Shown here: one piece after another, positions 33,313 to 42,134 of the stretch
Layout of the letters: each line of letters starts with the position of its first letter
Position numbering within the stretch: position 1 is the stretch's first letter
Origin: Latilactobacillus graminis DSM 20719
GTDB lineage: Bacteria > Bacillota > Bacilli > Lactobacillales > Lactobacillaceae
NCBI RefSeq assembly: GCF_001436415.1
Contig: NZ_AYZB01000058.1
Span: 221,494 to 285,493, forward strand
DNA length: 64,000 bases
Direction of reading: 5' to 3'
The notes under the pieces: generated by a model
Database searches by the model: none
Told to the model about the DNA's origin: nothing
The model's input: the letters and a program-made list of their open reading frames with translations, nothing else
Made by a program: the position numbers and the translations under genes

Positions 33313-36162
33313 ATGAATCAGAAGAACAAACTTAAGTTTTTTACTTATGGTGCATTATTAATCACACTTGGGGGATCGTTAGCCGCACCAACGAGTGCAT
33401 TTGCGACAACGCAACAAACGTCAACTGCCACAAGTGTGGCAACGGAAAATGCACAAACAGCGAATAATCCATCGGCAACAAGTAATCAAACCAAGCCCAA
33501 TTCTATTGATATTGGTGAATTTGGTAAGATGAGCTATTCAGGAAGTGCCGCTGGGGGTTTAACTGTATCAGGCAAGCAAACAAGAGGAAATTTAGCTTTA
33601 AAACTTGATATTTCATCGTTAGGTTCCCTAGCTTTAAATGATCGAACCGATTATCGGATAAAATTACCTGAAGAATTTAAAGCATTAGCACAAACCGATG
33701 CTTTTAAACGCTCGATTTCTGGTGAGTTTCATGTTTCAGCGGGCATCGGAATTGGCTCTGTAACTGATCATATCTATTCAGCAGGTGAAATCACTGTTGA
33801 TGCTACGCGGAATGAATTAGTTTTCAATAATCCAGCGGTAAGCCTGATTGGGCTCTTCCCGGATACAGTCTTAAATCTAAATATGGATTTAGGGCAAGCA
33901 GTAACTAATTCAGGCGTTCATATTGATGATGCTTATGATGGTGCTTATCACTTTAAAGGTGGCATGATTACAACTGGTAGTATTATCGATTGGCGTTTAG
34001 GTAGTCGCGATAGTGGTGTTGATCTGCGTTTGAACCAAATGGATCCAGGTAAAGACATTCCAGAAAATACCAAACCAGAAATTAATTTTGATAACAACTA
34101 TAAACACTCTGTACCAGAAGGCTCAGTGTATGACACAGCAGCAGCTTTAATTGGTGTTTCTGCGTACGATAAAGAAGACGGTTGGTTAACCCAAAAAATT
34201 CAAGTCGTTAATAACAATGTAAATACAACTAAACCAGGTGCTTACACAGTGACGTATCAAGTAGCAGATACCCAAGGGTTAACAACGGTTGCAACTGCAG
34301 CTGTTAATGTTGAAAAAGCGGCTGATGACTTTTCACTATCACCCAATCGTTATAACATCGGCGATTCGGCATTAACTGGTCTATATGGTAAAAATGTGGC
34401 TTATGTTCGTTTAGCTGTGAAAAACCAAATGGTTGCTAATGCAACATTACAAAATGGCCAATTTATGATTTCCGGGGCTAATAAATACATCACAACGAAG
34501 AACGAACCCGTTGAAGTAATTGCATATGATGCACATAATGTGGAACAAAACCGGAAGCTAGTAATGATTACCGGTGAAGAAGTCAAAGATTTTACATTAA
34601 CTGCTAATAGTTACCGTATTGGGGATTCTACATTAACCGGTTCATATGGTAAGGATGTTTATCAAGTTCGCTTATTGGTTGATGGTCAAGTTATGACTCA
34701 AGCAAGTACTAGTAATGGACATTACACTTTCGCTAATGTTAATAAATATATTAGTAGTAAAAACCAAACAGTTGAAGTTGTTGCTGTAGACAAGACTTAT
34801 CAAGAACAGAATCGACGAACTGTACAAGTTACCGGCGAACAAGCACGCGATTATACATTAACTGCTAACGGTTATCGCTTAGGGAATCAAACATTAACCG
34901 GTTCATATGGTAAGGATGTTTATAAAGTACGCTTGTTGGTTAATGGTAATGTTGTTGCCCAGGCAGATACAAAAAATGGTCAATATACCTTTAATAATGC
35001 TAATAAGTTTGTCATAAGCAAGACTCAAAAGATTGAAGTCGTGGCGGTTGATAAAAATTATCGAGAACAAAATCGAAAATCAGTAACGGTTACCGGTGAA
35101 GATGAAAAAAATTATAACTTAGTGGCTAATGACTATACGCTTGGTGATAGTACAGTTGCCGGTAGTTATGGCAAAGATGTTTATAAAGTAAGATTACAAC
35201 TTGATGGGAAGACAGTGGCCCAAGCGATTAGTACCAGCGGCCTGTTCAGCGTTAAGAATGCTAAACAGTTTATTACAGATAAAAAGCATAAAGTGGAAGT
35301 CGTGGCAGTTGATAAAAATTATCGAGAACAAAATCGGAAAACGGTTAAAGTTTTAGGTGAAGAGACCAAAGATTATCGTTTAACAGCTGATAACTACGCA
35401 TTAGGAACTAGCAATTTGACGGGTTCTTTTGGTAAAGATGTCGCTAAAGTTCGGTTAGTGGTGAATGGACAAGTTGTCTCACAAGCTAAATTAAAGACAG
35501 GACGTTATGAATTTACGGAAGTTAATAAGTTTGTGACCAGTAATGACGATCAAGTTCAAGTTCGTGCCGTAAACAGTCAATATGAAACGGTCAACACAAT
35601 TAACGTTACGACTAGTGGCACAATTGTTCACGACTATGCTTTAGTGACTAATGAATATTTAGTTGGTACGAATGCCATTACTGGGACTTACGGCCAGGAT
35701 TTAGCATATGTAAGAATTCGCAATAAAAAAAGTAATAAGATTTTGAAACAAGCTGATTTAAATAAAGGAAATTTTGCAGCTAAAGGGATGGAAGAATTAG
35801 TAGCTTATGGTGATCAGATCGAAGCTGTTGGTGTTGATAATCAGTACCATGAACAAGCACAAGCTGCAGTTACGGTTACTAATGAAGGCGAAGAAAAACA
35901 CGATTATACTTTAACCGGACCAGATTCTTTTCAAGTAGGGACTAGCCAAATGATTGGAACCATGGGTAGTGACATTCATGCGGTACGCTTGATGCTAAAT
36001 GGAAAAGTAGTCAAGAATGCTGTCTTAAATTCAGCAACAGGTACGTATGCTCTAAAGGGATTAGATAATATCGAAATGACGGTTACAGATAAATTAGAAA
36101 TTGTCGGCGTTGATGCGGGGTATAAAGTTCAAGCAACAAAACTCGTTAATATTGTCGAATAA
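33313..36162 (+). CDS. Large secreted repeat protein with Ig-like domains
   Basis: A 949-residue exported protein. Residues 1-31 are a signal peptide (basic N-terminus, hydrophobic core, cleavage after S-A-F-A). Residues 32-60 are Thr/Ser/Ala rich. Residues 60-250 are a strand-rich domain I do not recognise. Residues 254-338 resemble a DUF5011/HYR Ig-like domain (D-K-E-D-G-W ... G-A-Y-T-V-T-Y-Q-V-A-D). Residues 339-949 are seven tandem repeats of about 87 residues. There is no LPxTG, choline, GW or LysM anchor and no C-terminal membrane helix, so it is probably secreted or bound non-covalently. TTGGAGG lies 8 bases before the ATG at 33313. It precedes the polysaccharide genes and may act in adhesion or matrix formation (inference). 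Confidence 0.85.
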   Translation: MNQKNKLKFFTYGALLITLGGSLAAPTSAFATTQQTSTATSVATENAQTANNPSATSNQTKPNSIDIGEFGKMSYSGSAAGGLTVSGKQTRGNLALKLDISSLGSLALNDRTDYRIKLPEEFKALAQTDAFKRSISGEFHVSAGIGIGSVTDHIYSAGEITVDATRNELVFNNPAVSLIGLFPDTVLNLNMDLGQAVTNSGVHIDDAYDGAYHFKGGMITTGSIIDWRLGSRDSGVDLRLNQMDPGKDIPENTKPEINFDNNYKHSVPEGSVYDTAAALIGVSAYDKEDGWLTQKIQVVNNNVNTTKPGAYTVTYQVADTQGLTTVATAAVNVEKAADDFSLSPNRYNIGDSALTGLYGKNVAYVRLAVKNQMVANATLQNGQFMISGANKYITTKNEPVEVIAYDAHNVEQNRKLVMITGEEVKDFTLTANSYRIGDSTLTGSYGKDVYQVRLLVDGQVMTQASTSNGHYTFANVNKYISSKNQTVEVVAVDKTYQEQNRRTVQVTGEQARDYTLTANGYRLGNQTLTGSYGKDVYKVRLLVNGNVVAQADTKNGQYTFNNANKFVISKTQKIEVVAVDKNYREQNRKSVTVTGEDEKNYNLVANDYTLGDSTVAGSYGKDVYKVRLQLDGKTVAQAISTSGLFSVKNAKQFITDKKHKVEVVAVDKNYREQNRKTVKVLGEETKDYRLTADNYALGTSNLTGSFGKDVAKVRLVVNGQVVSQAKLKTGRYEFTEVNKFVTSNDDQVQVRAVNSQYETVNTINVTTSGTIVHDYALVTNEYLVGTNAITGTYGQDLAYVRIRNKKSNKILKQADLNKGNFAAKGMEELVAYGDQIEAVGVDNQYHEQAQAAVTVTNEGEEKHDYTLTGPDSFQVGTSQMIGTMGSDIHAVRLMLNGKVVKNAVLNSATGTYALKGLDNIEMTVTDKLEIVGVDAGYKVQATKLVNIVE
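34327..36162 (+). repeat. Seven tandem ~87-residue repeats in the secreted protein
   Basis: Each unit begins D-F/Y-x-L-x-x-x-x-Y-x-[LIV]-G, continues with T-G-S-Y-G-K-D-V-x-x-V-R-L and a K-Y/F-I/V, and ends E-V-V-A-V-D-x-x-Y-x-E-Q-N-R. Units 2 to 4 are most alike, including identical stretches such as Y-G-K-D-V-Y and V-D-K-N-Y-R-E-Q-N-R; the outer units are more diverged. This looks like expansion from the centre of the array and could vary in copy number by recombination. Confidence 0.85.
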
Positions 36163-36232
36163 GTTAAAGCAACAACTGAACGCATGCGAATAATTCGTAT
36201 GTGTTTAAATTTTGGAAAGAAGTTAAAAAATT

Positions 36233-36664
36233 ATGCGGAAACTTATTTATTTTATTTCATTGATAGTAATTGGCATTACCCTAACCGGCTGCCAAAGTAA
36301 GCGTGTGAAACAGACGACGAATGATCTTGGACAAGCGAAACAGACTAAGCAACTTGTCATGACGCCAATTAGTGCCAAAACGGTTAGTCATGCTGGGAAA
36401 AAGAAGATTGTTCAGATTCAATTTAAAGTAAAAAATAAAAGCGTCAAAAAATTCCAGGTAGGAGCTAGCGATTTTATCATTAAATATGAAACTCATTACT
36501 TTTATATGGGCGAAGGGATTAACTTCGCCGCCACTTTAGCGCCAAGCAAAGCCACTAAAGGGAATGGTTTTTATGAAATCCCAGCAAGAGCTAGGCGATT
36601 TACTTTATTGTATAAACCATTAGATGTGAATCAAACAGCTAAGTGGCAAGTTACGGTTAAGTAA
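36233..36664 (+). CDS. Lipoprotein, DUF4352-like
   Basis: A 143-residue lipoprotein. The signal peptide ends in the lipobox L-T-G-C (Cys at residue 19), so it is lipid-anchored outside the membrane. The rest is an Ig-like beta sandwich; V-Q-I-Q-F-K-V-K-N-K-S-V-K and a late F-T-L-L-Y-K-P pattern resemble DUF4352/DUF5067-type extracellular proteins. Function unknown. Its stop codon directly adjoins the ATG of the first glycosyltransferase (TAAATG), so it belongs to the polysaccharide operon. A hairpin-like stretch at about 36180-36205 separates it from the repeat protein. Confidence 0.78.
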   Translation: MRKLIYFISLIVIGITLTGCQSKRVKQTTNDLGQAKQTKQLVMTPISAKTVSHAGKKKIVQIQFKVKNKSVKKFQVGASDFIIKYETHYFYMGEGINFAATLAPSKATKGNGFYEIPARARRFTLLYKPLDVNQTAKWQVTVK

Positions 36665-37909
36665 ATGAAAGTTATCTATTTACATCAATACTTTGCAACA
36701 CGGAATTCAACCACCGCAACGCGCACCTATGAAATTGCTAAAAAATTAGTCCAAAAAGGACATCAGGTTACAATGATTACCACTGATGCTTTTTTAGAAA
36801 GTGAAATCCCTTTTAAAACGACGCATTATTATCGTGAGTATTTAATTGACGGCATAGTAGTCAAGGCACAACGTAACCATTATGAAAATAAGATGGGTTT
36901 TTACAGAAGGACTTGGGCTTTTCTAAAATATATGCATTTTGCTTATATACAAGGTCGAAAAAGCGACGGTGACCTATTATTAGCCACTTCGACACCATTG
37001 ACAATAGCGATTCCGACCCTCATGTTACACGTTAGCAAATCTTTAGATTATATTTTTGAAGTGCGTGATTTGTGGCCTGAAGCTCCAAAACAAATGGGTA
37101 TAATCAAAAATCCAATTCTATTAAAAGGATTAAGTTACCTTGAGCGAACTGTTTACCGCCACGCTAAGCATATTATCAGTCTCTCACCAGGGATGACTGA
37201 AGGCATCTTAGCGCAAGGGATTAAGCGGCAAAAAGTGACGATGATTCCTAATTTTTCGGATCTTAGTTTATTTCAACCCCAACATATTCAAACCGAGTTA
37301 CAAGCAGAACTGATTAAGCAGTTAAAGTTGCAAGATAAATTTGTGTTACTCCATTTAGGTGCAATGGGGGAAGCCAATGGGTTGATGTATTTAATTGAAG
37401 CCGCCAAAATATTGCAAAAAAAAGGGCAGCAACAAATTGTCATCATTATTGGTGGTGATGGTAAAGTACGGGCTTCTTTACAGCAGGCATGTCAATCAGC
37501 AGGTTTAACGAATGTTTTATTAACAGGTTATATTAAACGTAAAAATGTGCCAACGATGACTAGTATTGCGAACATTACGATGACTAGTTTTAAAAACTTA
37601 CCCGTTTTAGCCACTAACTCTCCAAATAAATTTTTTGATGCTTTGGCTGCGGGTAAACCAATCATCGTCAATGCTAATGGATGGACCAAAGAAATTGTTG
37701 AAAAAAATCAAATTGGTTATTATGTGCGCCCAACCCATCCAGAAGATTTAGCGCTACTGTTAGTGACATTACAGAATAAGAAACAAGCGCTAAGGGCCCT
37801 AGCGCCTAAAATTAGAGCAATTGCACAGCAGAATTACAGTGCTGAGCACTTGACTGATCAAGTGGAAACAATATTAGTGCAACAATGGAGGAATATACAT
37901 GAAAATTAG
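36665..37909 (+). CDS. GT4-family glycosyltransferase (WbuB-like)
   Basis: A 414-residue GT-B enzyme. The N-terminus K-V-I-Y-L-H-Q-Y-F-A-T-R-N-S-T-T-A-T-R-T and the V-R-D-L-W-P-E-A-P block are characteristic of WbuB-type transferases, and the C-terminal half has the E-x7-E-like donor region (A-A-G-K-P-I-I-V-N-A). It adds a sugar to the lipid-linked repeat unit on the cytoplasmic face; donor and acceptor are unknown. It begins directly at the lipoprotein stop and overlaps ugd by 11 bases. Confidence 0.88.
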   Translation: MKVIYLHQYFATRNSTTATRTYEIAKKLVQKGHQVTMITTDAFLESEIPFKTTHYYREYLIDGIVVKAQRNHYENKMGFYRRTWAFLKYMHFAYIQGRKSDGDLLLATSTPLTIAIPTLMLHVSKSLDYIFEVRDLWPEAPKQMGIIKNPILLKGLSYLERTVYRHAKHIISLSPGMTEGILAQGIKRQKVTMIPNFSDLSLFQPQHIQTELQAELIKQLKLQDKFVLLHLGAMGEANGLMYLIEAAKILQKKGQQQIVIIIGGDGKVRASLQQACQSAGLTNVLLTGYIKRKNVPTMTSIANITMTSFKNLPVLATNSPNKFFDALAAGKPIIVNANGWTKEIVEKNQIGYYVRPTHPEDLALLLVTLQNKKQALRALAPKIRAIAQQNYSAEHLTDQVETILVQQWRNIHEN

Positions 37910-39188
37910 TGTGGTAGGTACCGGTTATGTCGGATTAGTCACCGGGGTTTCTTTAGCCGAAATGGGGCAAAATGTGACTTGTATTGATATTGATACAGCT
38001 AAAATTAATAAATTAAAGCAAGGAATATCACCAATTTATGAACCACAGATTGAAGAAATGATGCATAAAAATCTAGCTGCCCAGCGATTAACTTTTAGCC
38101 TAGACCAGGATGTTAACTACAATGATTTTGATTTAATTTATTTAGCTGTTGGAACCCCTGAAAATCCAGATGGATCAGCTGATTTAACTTATATAAATAC
38201 AACGGTTAATCGAATCACGCAAGATTTGCAGCATGCAACAATTGTGGTAACTAAAAGTACTGTACCAGTCGGCACAAATGCGAAAATTAAAGCATTGTTA
38301 AACCAGAATGGCGCTTACACAGTTGAAGTCGTCTCAAATCCAGAGTTTTTACGCGAAGGTAGTGCGGTACATGATGTTTTTCATGCTGATCGCTTGATTC
38401 TCGGTTCTGATAGCCAAGCAGCGATGGCTGTCGTTGAAGCAGTCAATGCACCTTATAAAACAACAGTGATTAAGACGACGTTTGCAAGTGCAGAATTAAT
38501 TAAGTACGCTTCTAATGCTTTTTTAGCCACTAAAATCAGTTTTGTAAATGAAATTGCAAATATTTGTGAGGCAACTGGAGCGAATATTCAAGCCGTTAGC
38601 CAGGGAATGGGACTTGACACGCGAATTGGAAATAAATTTCTGAAAGCCGGAATCGGGTACGGCGGTTCTTGTTTCCCTAAAGACACAGCTGCCTTATTAC
38701 AAATTGCGCAACAAAATCGGATTGATTTTCCAATTCTGGAAGCGACGATTAAAACTAATCAACAGCAACAATTGCATTTGGTTGAACGTCTAATGCAATA
38801 TTATCCCGATTTAACGGGGAAAAAAATAGCTATTTTGGGTGCGGCGTTTAAGCCAGGGACAGACGATATTCGTGAGGCTCCGGCTTTGAGAATAATCCAA
38901 ACGTTACTTGAAAAAGGTGCCCGAGTAGCGGTTTATGATCCGATTGCACTCGATAATGTTCGTGAAATATTCGGCGAAGCCATTGAGTACTGTCTAAAAA
39001 TCGAAACCGCTTTAGAAGCTTGTGAAGCCGCTTTAATTGCGACTGAATGGTCTTCAATCCAGAAATTAAATGCGGTGACAATTAAAAATAAAATGCGGCG
39101 GCCATTAATTTTAGATGGACGAGCAGCATTGTTGTCATTAGCTGAACTAAATGATATCGAGTATGCAGTGGTTGGACAGAAAGGTTGA
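37899..39188 (+). CDS. ugd: UDP-glucose 6-dehydrogenase
   Basis: A 429-residue enzyme oxidising UDP-glucose to UDP-glucuronate with two NAD+. The Rossmann motif V-V-G-T-G-Y-V-G-L-V-T-G is at the start. The catalytic Cys lies in G-Y-G-G-S-C-F-P-K-D. S-N-P-E-F-L-R-E-G and F-K-P-G-T-D-D-I-R-E-A-P are further hallmarks. Its presence suggests that the polymer contains glucuronic acid. TGGAGG lies 10 bases before the ATG, and the gene overlaps the preceding GT gene. Confidence 0.96.
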   Translation: MKISVVGTGYVGLVTGVSLAEMGQNVTCIDIDTAKINKLKQGISPIYEPQIEEMMHKNLAAQRLTFSLDQDVNYNDFDLIYLAVGTPENPDGSADLTYINTTVNRITQDLQHATIVVTKSTVPVGTNAKIKALLNQNGAYTVEVVSNPEFLREGSAVHDVFHADRLILGSDSQAAMAVVEAVNAPYKTTVIKTTFASAELIKYASNAFLATKISFVNEIANICEATGANIQAVSQGMGLDTRIGNKFLKAGIGYGGSCFPKDTAALLQIAQQNRIDFPILEATIKTNQQQQLHLVERLMQYYPDLTGKKIAILGAAFKPGTDDIREAPALRIIQTLLEKGARVAVYDPIALDNVREIFGEAIEYCLKIETALEACEAALIATEWSSIQKLNAVTIKNKMRRPLILDGRAALLSLAELNDIEYAVVGQKG

Positions 39189-39193
39189 TCAAC

Positions 39194-39793
39194 ATGAATC
39201 GTAAACGGTTTTTTGATCTAATGTTAAGCATTGTTATCGCGCCTATTTGTTTAGTGATGATTACTATCTTGGCAATCATCAGTATCCTTTGGTTACATGA
39301 AAATCCTTTTTTCTTAAGTTATCGTGCCGGTCAAAAGGGCCATCTTTTTATAATTTATAAATTAAAGACAATGCGAACTTTAGTTGATCAAACCGGGGCT
39401 TTATTACCGGATCAGAAGCGTGTTTGTTTTTGGGGGAATATATTGCGAGCAAGTAGTCTCGACGAGTTACCGCAGATTTTGAACGTCGTATTCGGGCAAA
39501 TGAGTTTTGTTGGTCCCAGACCATTGGAAGTCGATTATTTACCGCTTTATGATCGACAACAAAAAAGACGTTTATTGGTTAAACCTGGGATTACTGGTTG
39601 GGCACAAGTGAACGGACGAAATACGATTAGTTGGCAACAAAAATTTAAACTAGATTGTTATTATGTGGATTACTGGTCAATATGGTTTGATATTAAAATT
39701 TTAGGCTTAACAGTCTATAAAGTGTTAGTGAGGGAAGGTGTGAAACAAGATGGACATGTCAATATGCCACGTTTTACAGGGAATGACGACTAA
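39194..39793 (+). CDS. Undecaprenyl-phosphate sugar-1-phosphate transferase (priming glycosyltransferase)
   Basis: A 199-residue polyprenyl-phosphate hexose-phosphate transferase of the small PglC/EpsL type. It has a single N-terminal membrane helix (about residues 10-33) and no extra N-terminal helices as in WbaP. Signature blocks: F-I-I-Y-K-L-K-T-M-R, R-A-S-S-L-D-E-L-P-Q-I-L-N-V with the Asp-Glu catalytic pair, M-S-F-V-G-P-R-P-L, and V-K-P-G-I-T-G-W-A-Q-V-N-G-R-N. It starts the repeat unit on undecaprenyl phosphate. AAAGG lies 8 bases before the ATG at 39194. Confidence 0.92.
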   Translation: MNRKRFFDLMLSIVIAPICLVMITILAIISILWLHENPFFLSYRAGQKGHLFIIYKLKTMRTLVDQTGALLPDQKRVCFWGNILRASSLDELPQILNVVFGQMSFVGPRPLEVDYLPLYDRQQKRRLLVKPGITGWAQVNGRNTISWQQKFKLDCYYVDYWSIWFDIKILGLTVYKVLVREGVKQDGHVNMPRFTGNDD

Positions 39794-40442
39794 ACCTAAG
39801 CTGATGATTATTGGCGGAGGTGGCTTGGGCCAAGTTGCTCAACAAGTCGCTCAACAGCAAAATAAATATGAGGTACTTGGCTTTTGTGATGATGCTTACA
39901 AAGGCATAAATATTCATCATGGAAAATTGAATATCGCACCTGGTTATCTAAGTGAGTTAGTACCGCAACCTGATATCTATTTTGTGCTTGCGATTGGAGA
40001 TCCCGCAATTCGGCAGTCGTTTATTACTCGATATGAATTACCACTTTCAAAATTTGCGAATGTGATTCATCCGCTAGCCTTCATAGCCGATAACGTCACT
40101 GTTGGACAGGGGATTTTGGCCATGCCGTATGCGATCGTCAATAGCGGGGCTCAGTTAGGGAACCATCTTGTTCTAAATTCAGCTAGTATTGTGGAACATA
40201 AGAGTCAAGTTGGCGATTTTACTTCAATTTCACCGAAAGCGGTTATTTGTGGTGGGGTAACAATCGGTGCTGAAAGCTTCATTGGGGCCGGCGCAACAAT
40301 TGTGCAGTGCTTACATCTCGGACAGCATGTGCTAGTAGGTGCTAACTCATTGGTTTTACATGATTTACCCGATAATGTGGTGGCATATGGTAGTCCAATT
40401 CGTGTCATTAAACCAAGGTTAAATGCTGTCGGGCAGCCATGA
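39750..40442 (+). CDS. NeuD/PglD-type sugar O- or N-acyltransferase
   Basis: A 230-residue protein with a small N-terminal Rossmann-like domain (L-M-I-I-G-G-G-G-L-G-Q near residue 18) and a C-terminal left-handed beta-helix (hexapeptide repeats such as A-Q-L-G-N-H, V-T-I-G-A-E, L-H-L-G-Q-H). This is the PglD/EpsM/NeuD arrangement that transfers acetyl from acetyl-CoA to a nucleotide sugar. The start is uncertain. ATG 39750 has GGAAGGTG nine bases upstream; ATG 39783 would give a more typical N-terminus (MTTKPKLMII) but its RBS is too close. It overlaps the priming transferase gene. Confidence 0.85.
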   Translation: MDMSICHVLQGMTTKPKLMIIGGGGLGQVAQQVAQQQNKYEVLGFCDDAYKGINIHHGKLNIAPGYLSELVPQPDIYFVLAIGDPAIRQSFITRYELPLSKFANVIHPLAFIADNVTVGQGILAMPYAIVNSGAQLGNHLVLNSASIVEHKSQVGDFTSISPKAVICGGVTIGAESFIGAGATIVQCLHLGQHVLVGANSLVLHDLPDNVVAYGSPIRVIKPRLNAVGQP

Positions 40443-41938
40443 AAGGGAATTTAGTTAAAATATTTGGGATTGTTACTGTTTTAACGTTGCTTAATCAAAC
40501 ATTAACCCTGGTGCGCGCGTCAATTATGGCGACCCAATTTGGGGTTAGTAATCAAATGGATGCTTTTAATATGGCGAATACGTTAATGGTATGTTTAATT
40601 AATGTTTTGGGTGCCTCAGTCGCGACTGTTTTTGTCCCATTTTTAACGCAAATGCAAGATAACGCTGAAGATCGTTTGATTTTTAATAGCTATATTAGCG
40701 TGATGAGTACCGTTGTTGGGGTTATTTTAAGCGGATATTTAATTGTTGGAAACTTGTATTTCAAATTTAGTAGCAGTCAAAGCCTGTTTGCAACGATGAT
40801 GTTTTCAATATCGCTCGTACTAGCGTTAGGACAGTATGTGCGCCTACTGACAAGTATAGAAACAGCCATTTTCCAAACTGAAAATCGCTTTGGGGTGATT
40901 AAGGTCGGGGCCATATTGGCCACCGTGAGTAGTTTAATCGCTTTGGAATTAGCGCATCACTATCTGACCATTAGGCTCGCAGCTGCGATGATAACCCTCT
41001 CTTATTGGATTGAATGGGGGTATCTGAGTACACGTAAAAAAGCAGCTAAGTTTCATTTTAAATGGCACTTTGCGATTCATCATCGCGGGGTTAAAGAACT
41101 CCTAAACTTAACTGGACCGGTGGTTTTAAATTCATTTATTTATCAAATCTCATTACTCATTCCAACGGTAATTATTCGTTTTTTTGGTACCGGTTTTGTT
41201 TCGATTAACAGTTATGCCAATCAAATATTGAATATTATGCAAACATTAATCTTAACGAATATTTTAACGATGCTTTATCCAGAGTTAGCACGAACGATGC
41301 AAAACGATCGGCAAGCAGGGCAGGAAAAATTAATTTTTTTCATTATTCTGACAAATACCATTGTGATTCCAATTACGTTTGGGGCGATTGTAGTTGGGCC
41401 TTTGCTGATTCAAATATTGTTTCAAAGGGGCAATTTTACAGCATCGGCGACAAACGCGGTTTGGCAATTTCTATGTTTTGGTAGTTTATCCCTACCGTTA
41501 GTTGTGATTCGTGAATTTATTTATCGCGCCTTTTACAGTCTTCAAGACACTAAAACACCGGTTAAAAATTCATTATTAACGATTAGTTTACAGATGATCT
41601 ATGTCATTGCTGGTGCAAAAGTCTTTGGTATTGTGGCCGTGATGAGTGCCCCATTAGTTGCAGCTGGCTTTTCTGTAAGTTTAGGACTATGGCAGATTAA
41701 ACGTGTGTTACCTCAAATGGATGCGCATAAATTGATGATTAAGCATAGCTTAATTAGTTTTTTGAACGGTGGCATCATGATGATTGTTGTTAAAAAGTGT
41801 ACTGGTTGGTTAACGCTACCGCCGCTTTTACGCTTGATAAGTCTCGTTATAATTGGTGCGTTATTGTACGGTGGCTTAACACTAAGTTGCCAGGGACGGT
41901 ATTTCTGGCAGTATTTTAGAGAGGGGAAAGTTGAATGA
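40439..41938 (+). CDS. MurJ/MviN-family lipid-linked oligosaccharide flippase
   Basis: A 499-residue membrane protein with about 14 segments. The N-terminal region (T-L-L-N-Q-T-L-T-L-V-R-A-S-I-M-A-T-Q-F-G-V-S-N-Q-M-D-A-F-N-M-A) matches the MVF family, as does Q-R-G-N-F-T-A-S-A-T near residue 327. In this locus it most likely takes the Wzx role, moving the undecaprenyl-linked repeat unit across the membrane; a second cellular MurJ for lipid II would be expected elsewhere. It overlaps its neighbours on both sides (ATGA junctions), so it is translationally coupled. Confidence 0.85.
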   Translation: MKGNLVKIFGIVTVLTLLNQTLTLVRASIMATQFGVSNQMDAFNMANTLMVCLINVLGASVATVFVPFLTQMQDNAEDRLIFNSYISVMSTVVGVILSGYLIVGNLYFKFSSSQSLFATMMFSISLVLALGQYVRLLTSIETAIFQTENRFGVIKVGAILATVSSLIALELAHHYLTIRLAAAMITLSYWIEWGYLSTRKKAAKFHFKWHFAIHHRGVKELLNLTGPVVLNSFIYQISLLIPTVIIRFFGTGFVSINSYANQILNIMQTLILTNILTMLYPELARTMQNDRQAGQEKLIFFIILTNTIVIPITFGAIVVGPLLIQILFQRGNFTASATNAVWQFLCFGSLSLPLVVIREFIYRAFYSLQDTKTPVKNSLLTISLQMIYVIAGAKVFGIVAVMSAPLVAAGFSVSLGLWQIKRVLPQMDAHKLMIKHSLISFLNGGIMMIVVKKCTGWLTLPPLLRLISLVIIGALLYGGLTLSCQGRYFWQYFREGKVE

Positions 41939-42132
41939 AAGAGCCTAAAATTATAGCAGCGCAATTGATTAGTAATCGTGAGGTTTATCAGATGTTTAAT
42001 ACGGTTAAAAAAAAGGTTAAAAAAAATCCAGTCTTCATTATGGATAAAGGTAAGATGGATATTGTGATTATTTCTTATGCCGATTTAGTTCTGGTATTAA
42101 ATGGTGAATTAGATAAATTTGAGTTGGTTTAA
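41935..42132 (+). CDS. Phd/YefM-like small protein 1 (orphan antitoxin-like)
   Basis: A 65-residue protein. I-I-A-A-Q-L-I-S-N-R-E-V-Y-Q-M-F-N-T-V then N-P-V-F-I-M-D-K-G and M-D-I-V-I-I-S-Y-A-D-L follow the Phd/YefM antitoxin fold order (Ser-x-N-x helix, strand with P-V-x-I, strand V-I-I-S). The C-terminal toxin-neutralising extension is very short. It starts in the flippase stop (ATGA) with GAGGGG upstream, and a paralogue follows 2 bp downstream. No RelE, YoeB, Doc or other toxin gene lies next to it. Its function here is unknown; DNA binding near this locus or partner binding are possibilities. Confidence 0.65.
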   Translation: MKEPKIIAAQLISNREVYQMFNTVKKKVKKNPVFIMDKGKMDIVIISYADLVLVLNGELDKFELV

Positions 42133-42134
42133 CG

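Noticed and set aside
33313..36162. Possible LPxTG-anchored adhesin
   Set aside because: The C-terminus (after the last repeat) has no LPxTG, hydrophobic helix or basic tail; the protein ends with the repeat itself.
36175..36215. Terminator between the repeat protein and the lipoprotein
   Set aside because: ACGCATGCGAA/TTCGTATGTGT forms only a modest imperfect stem and lacks a T-run; too weak to call.
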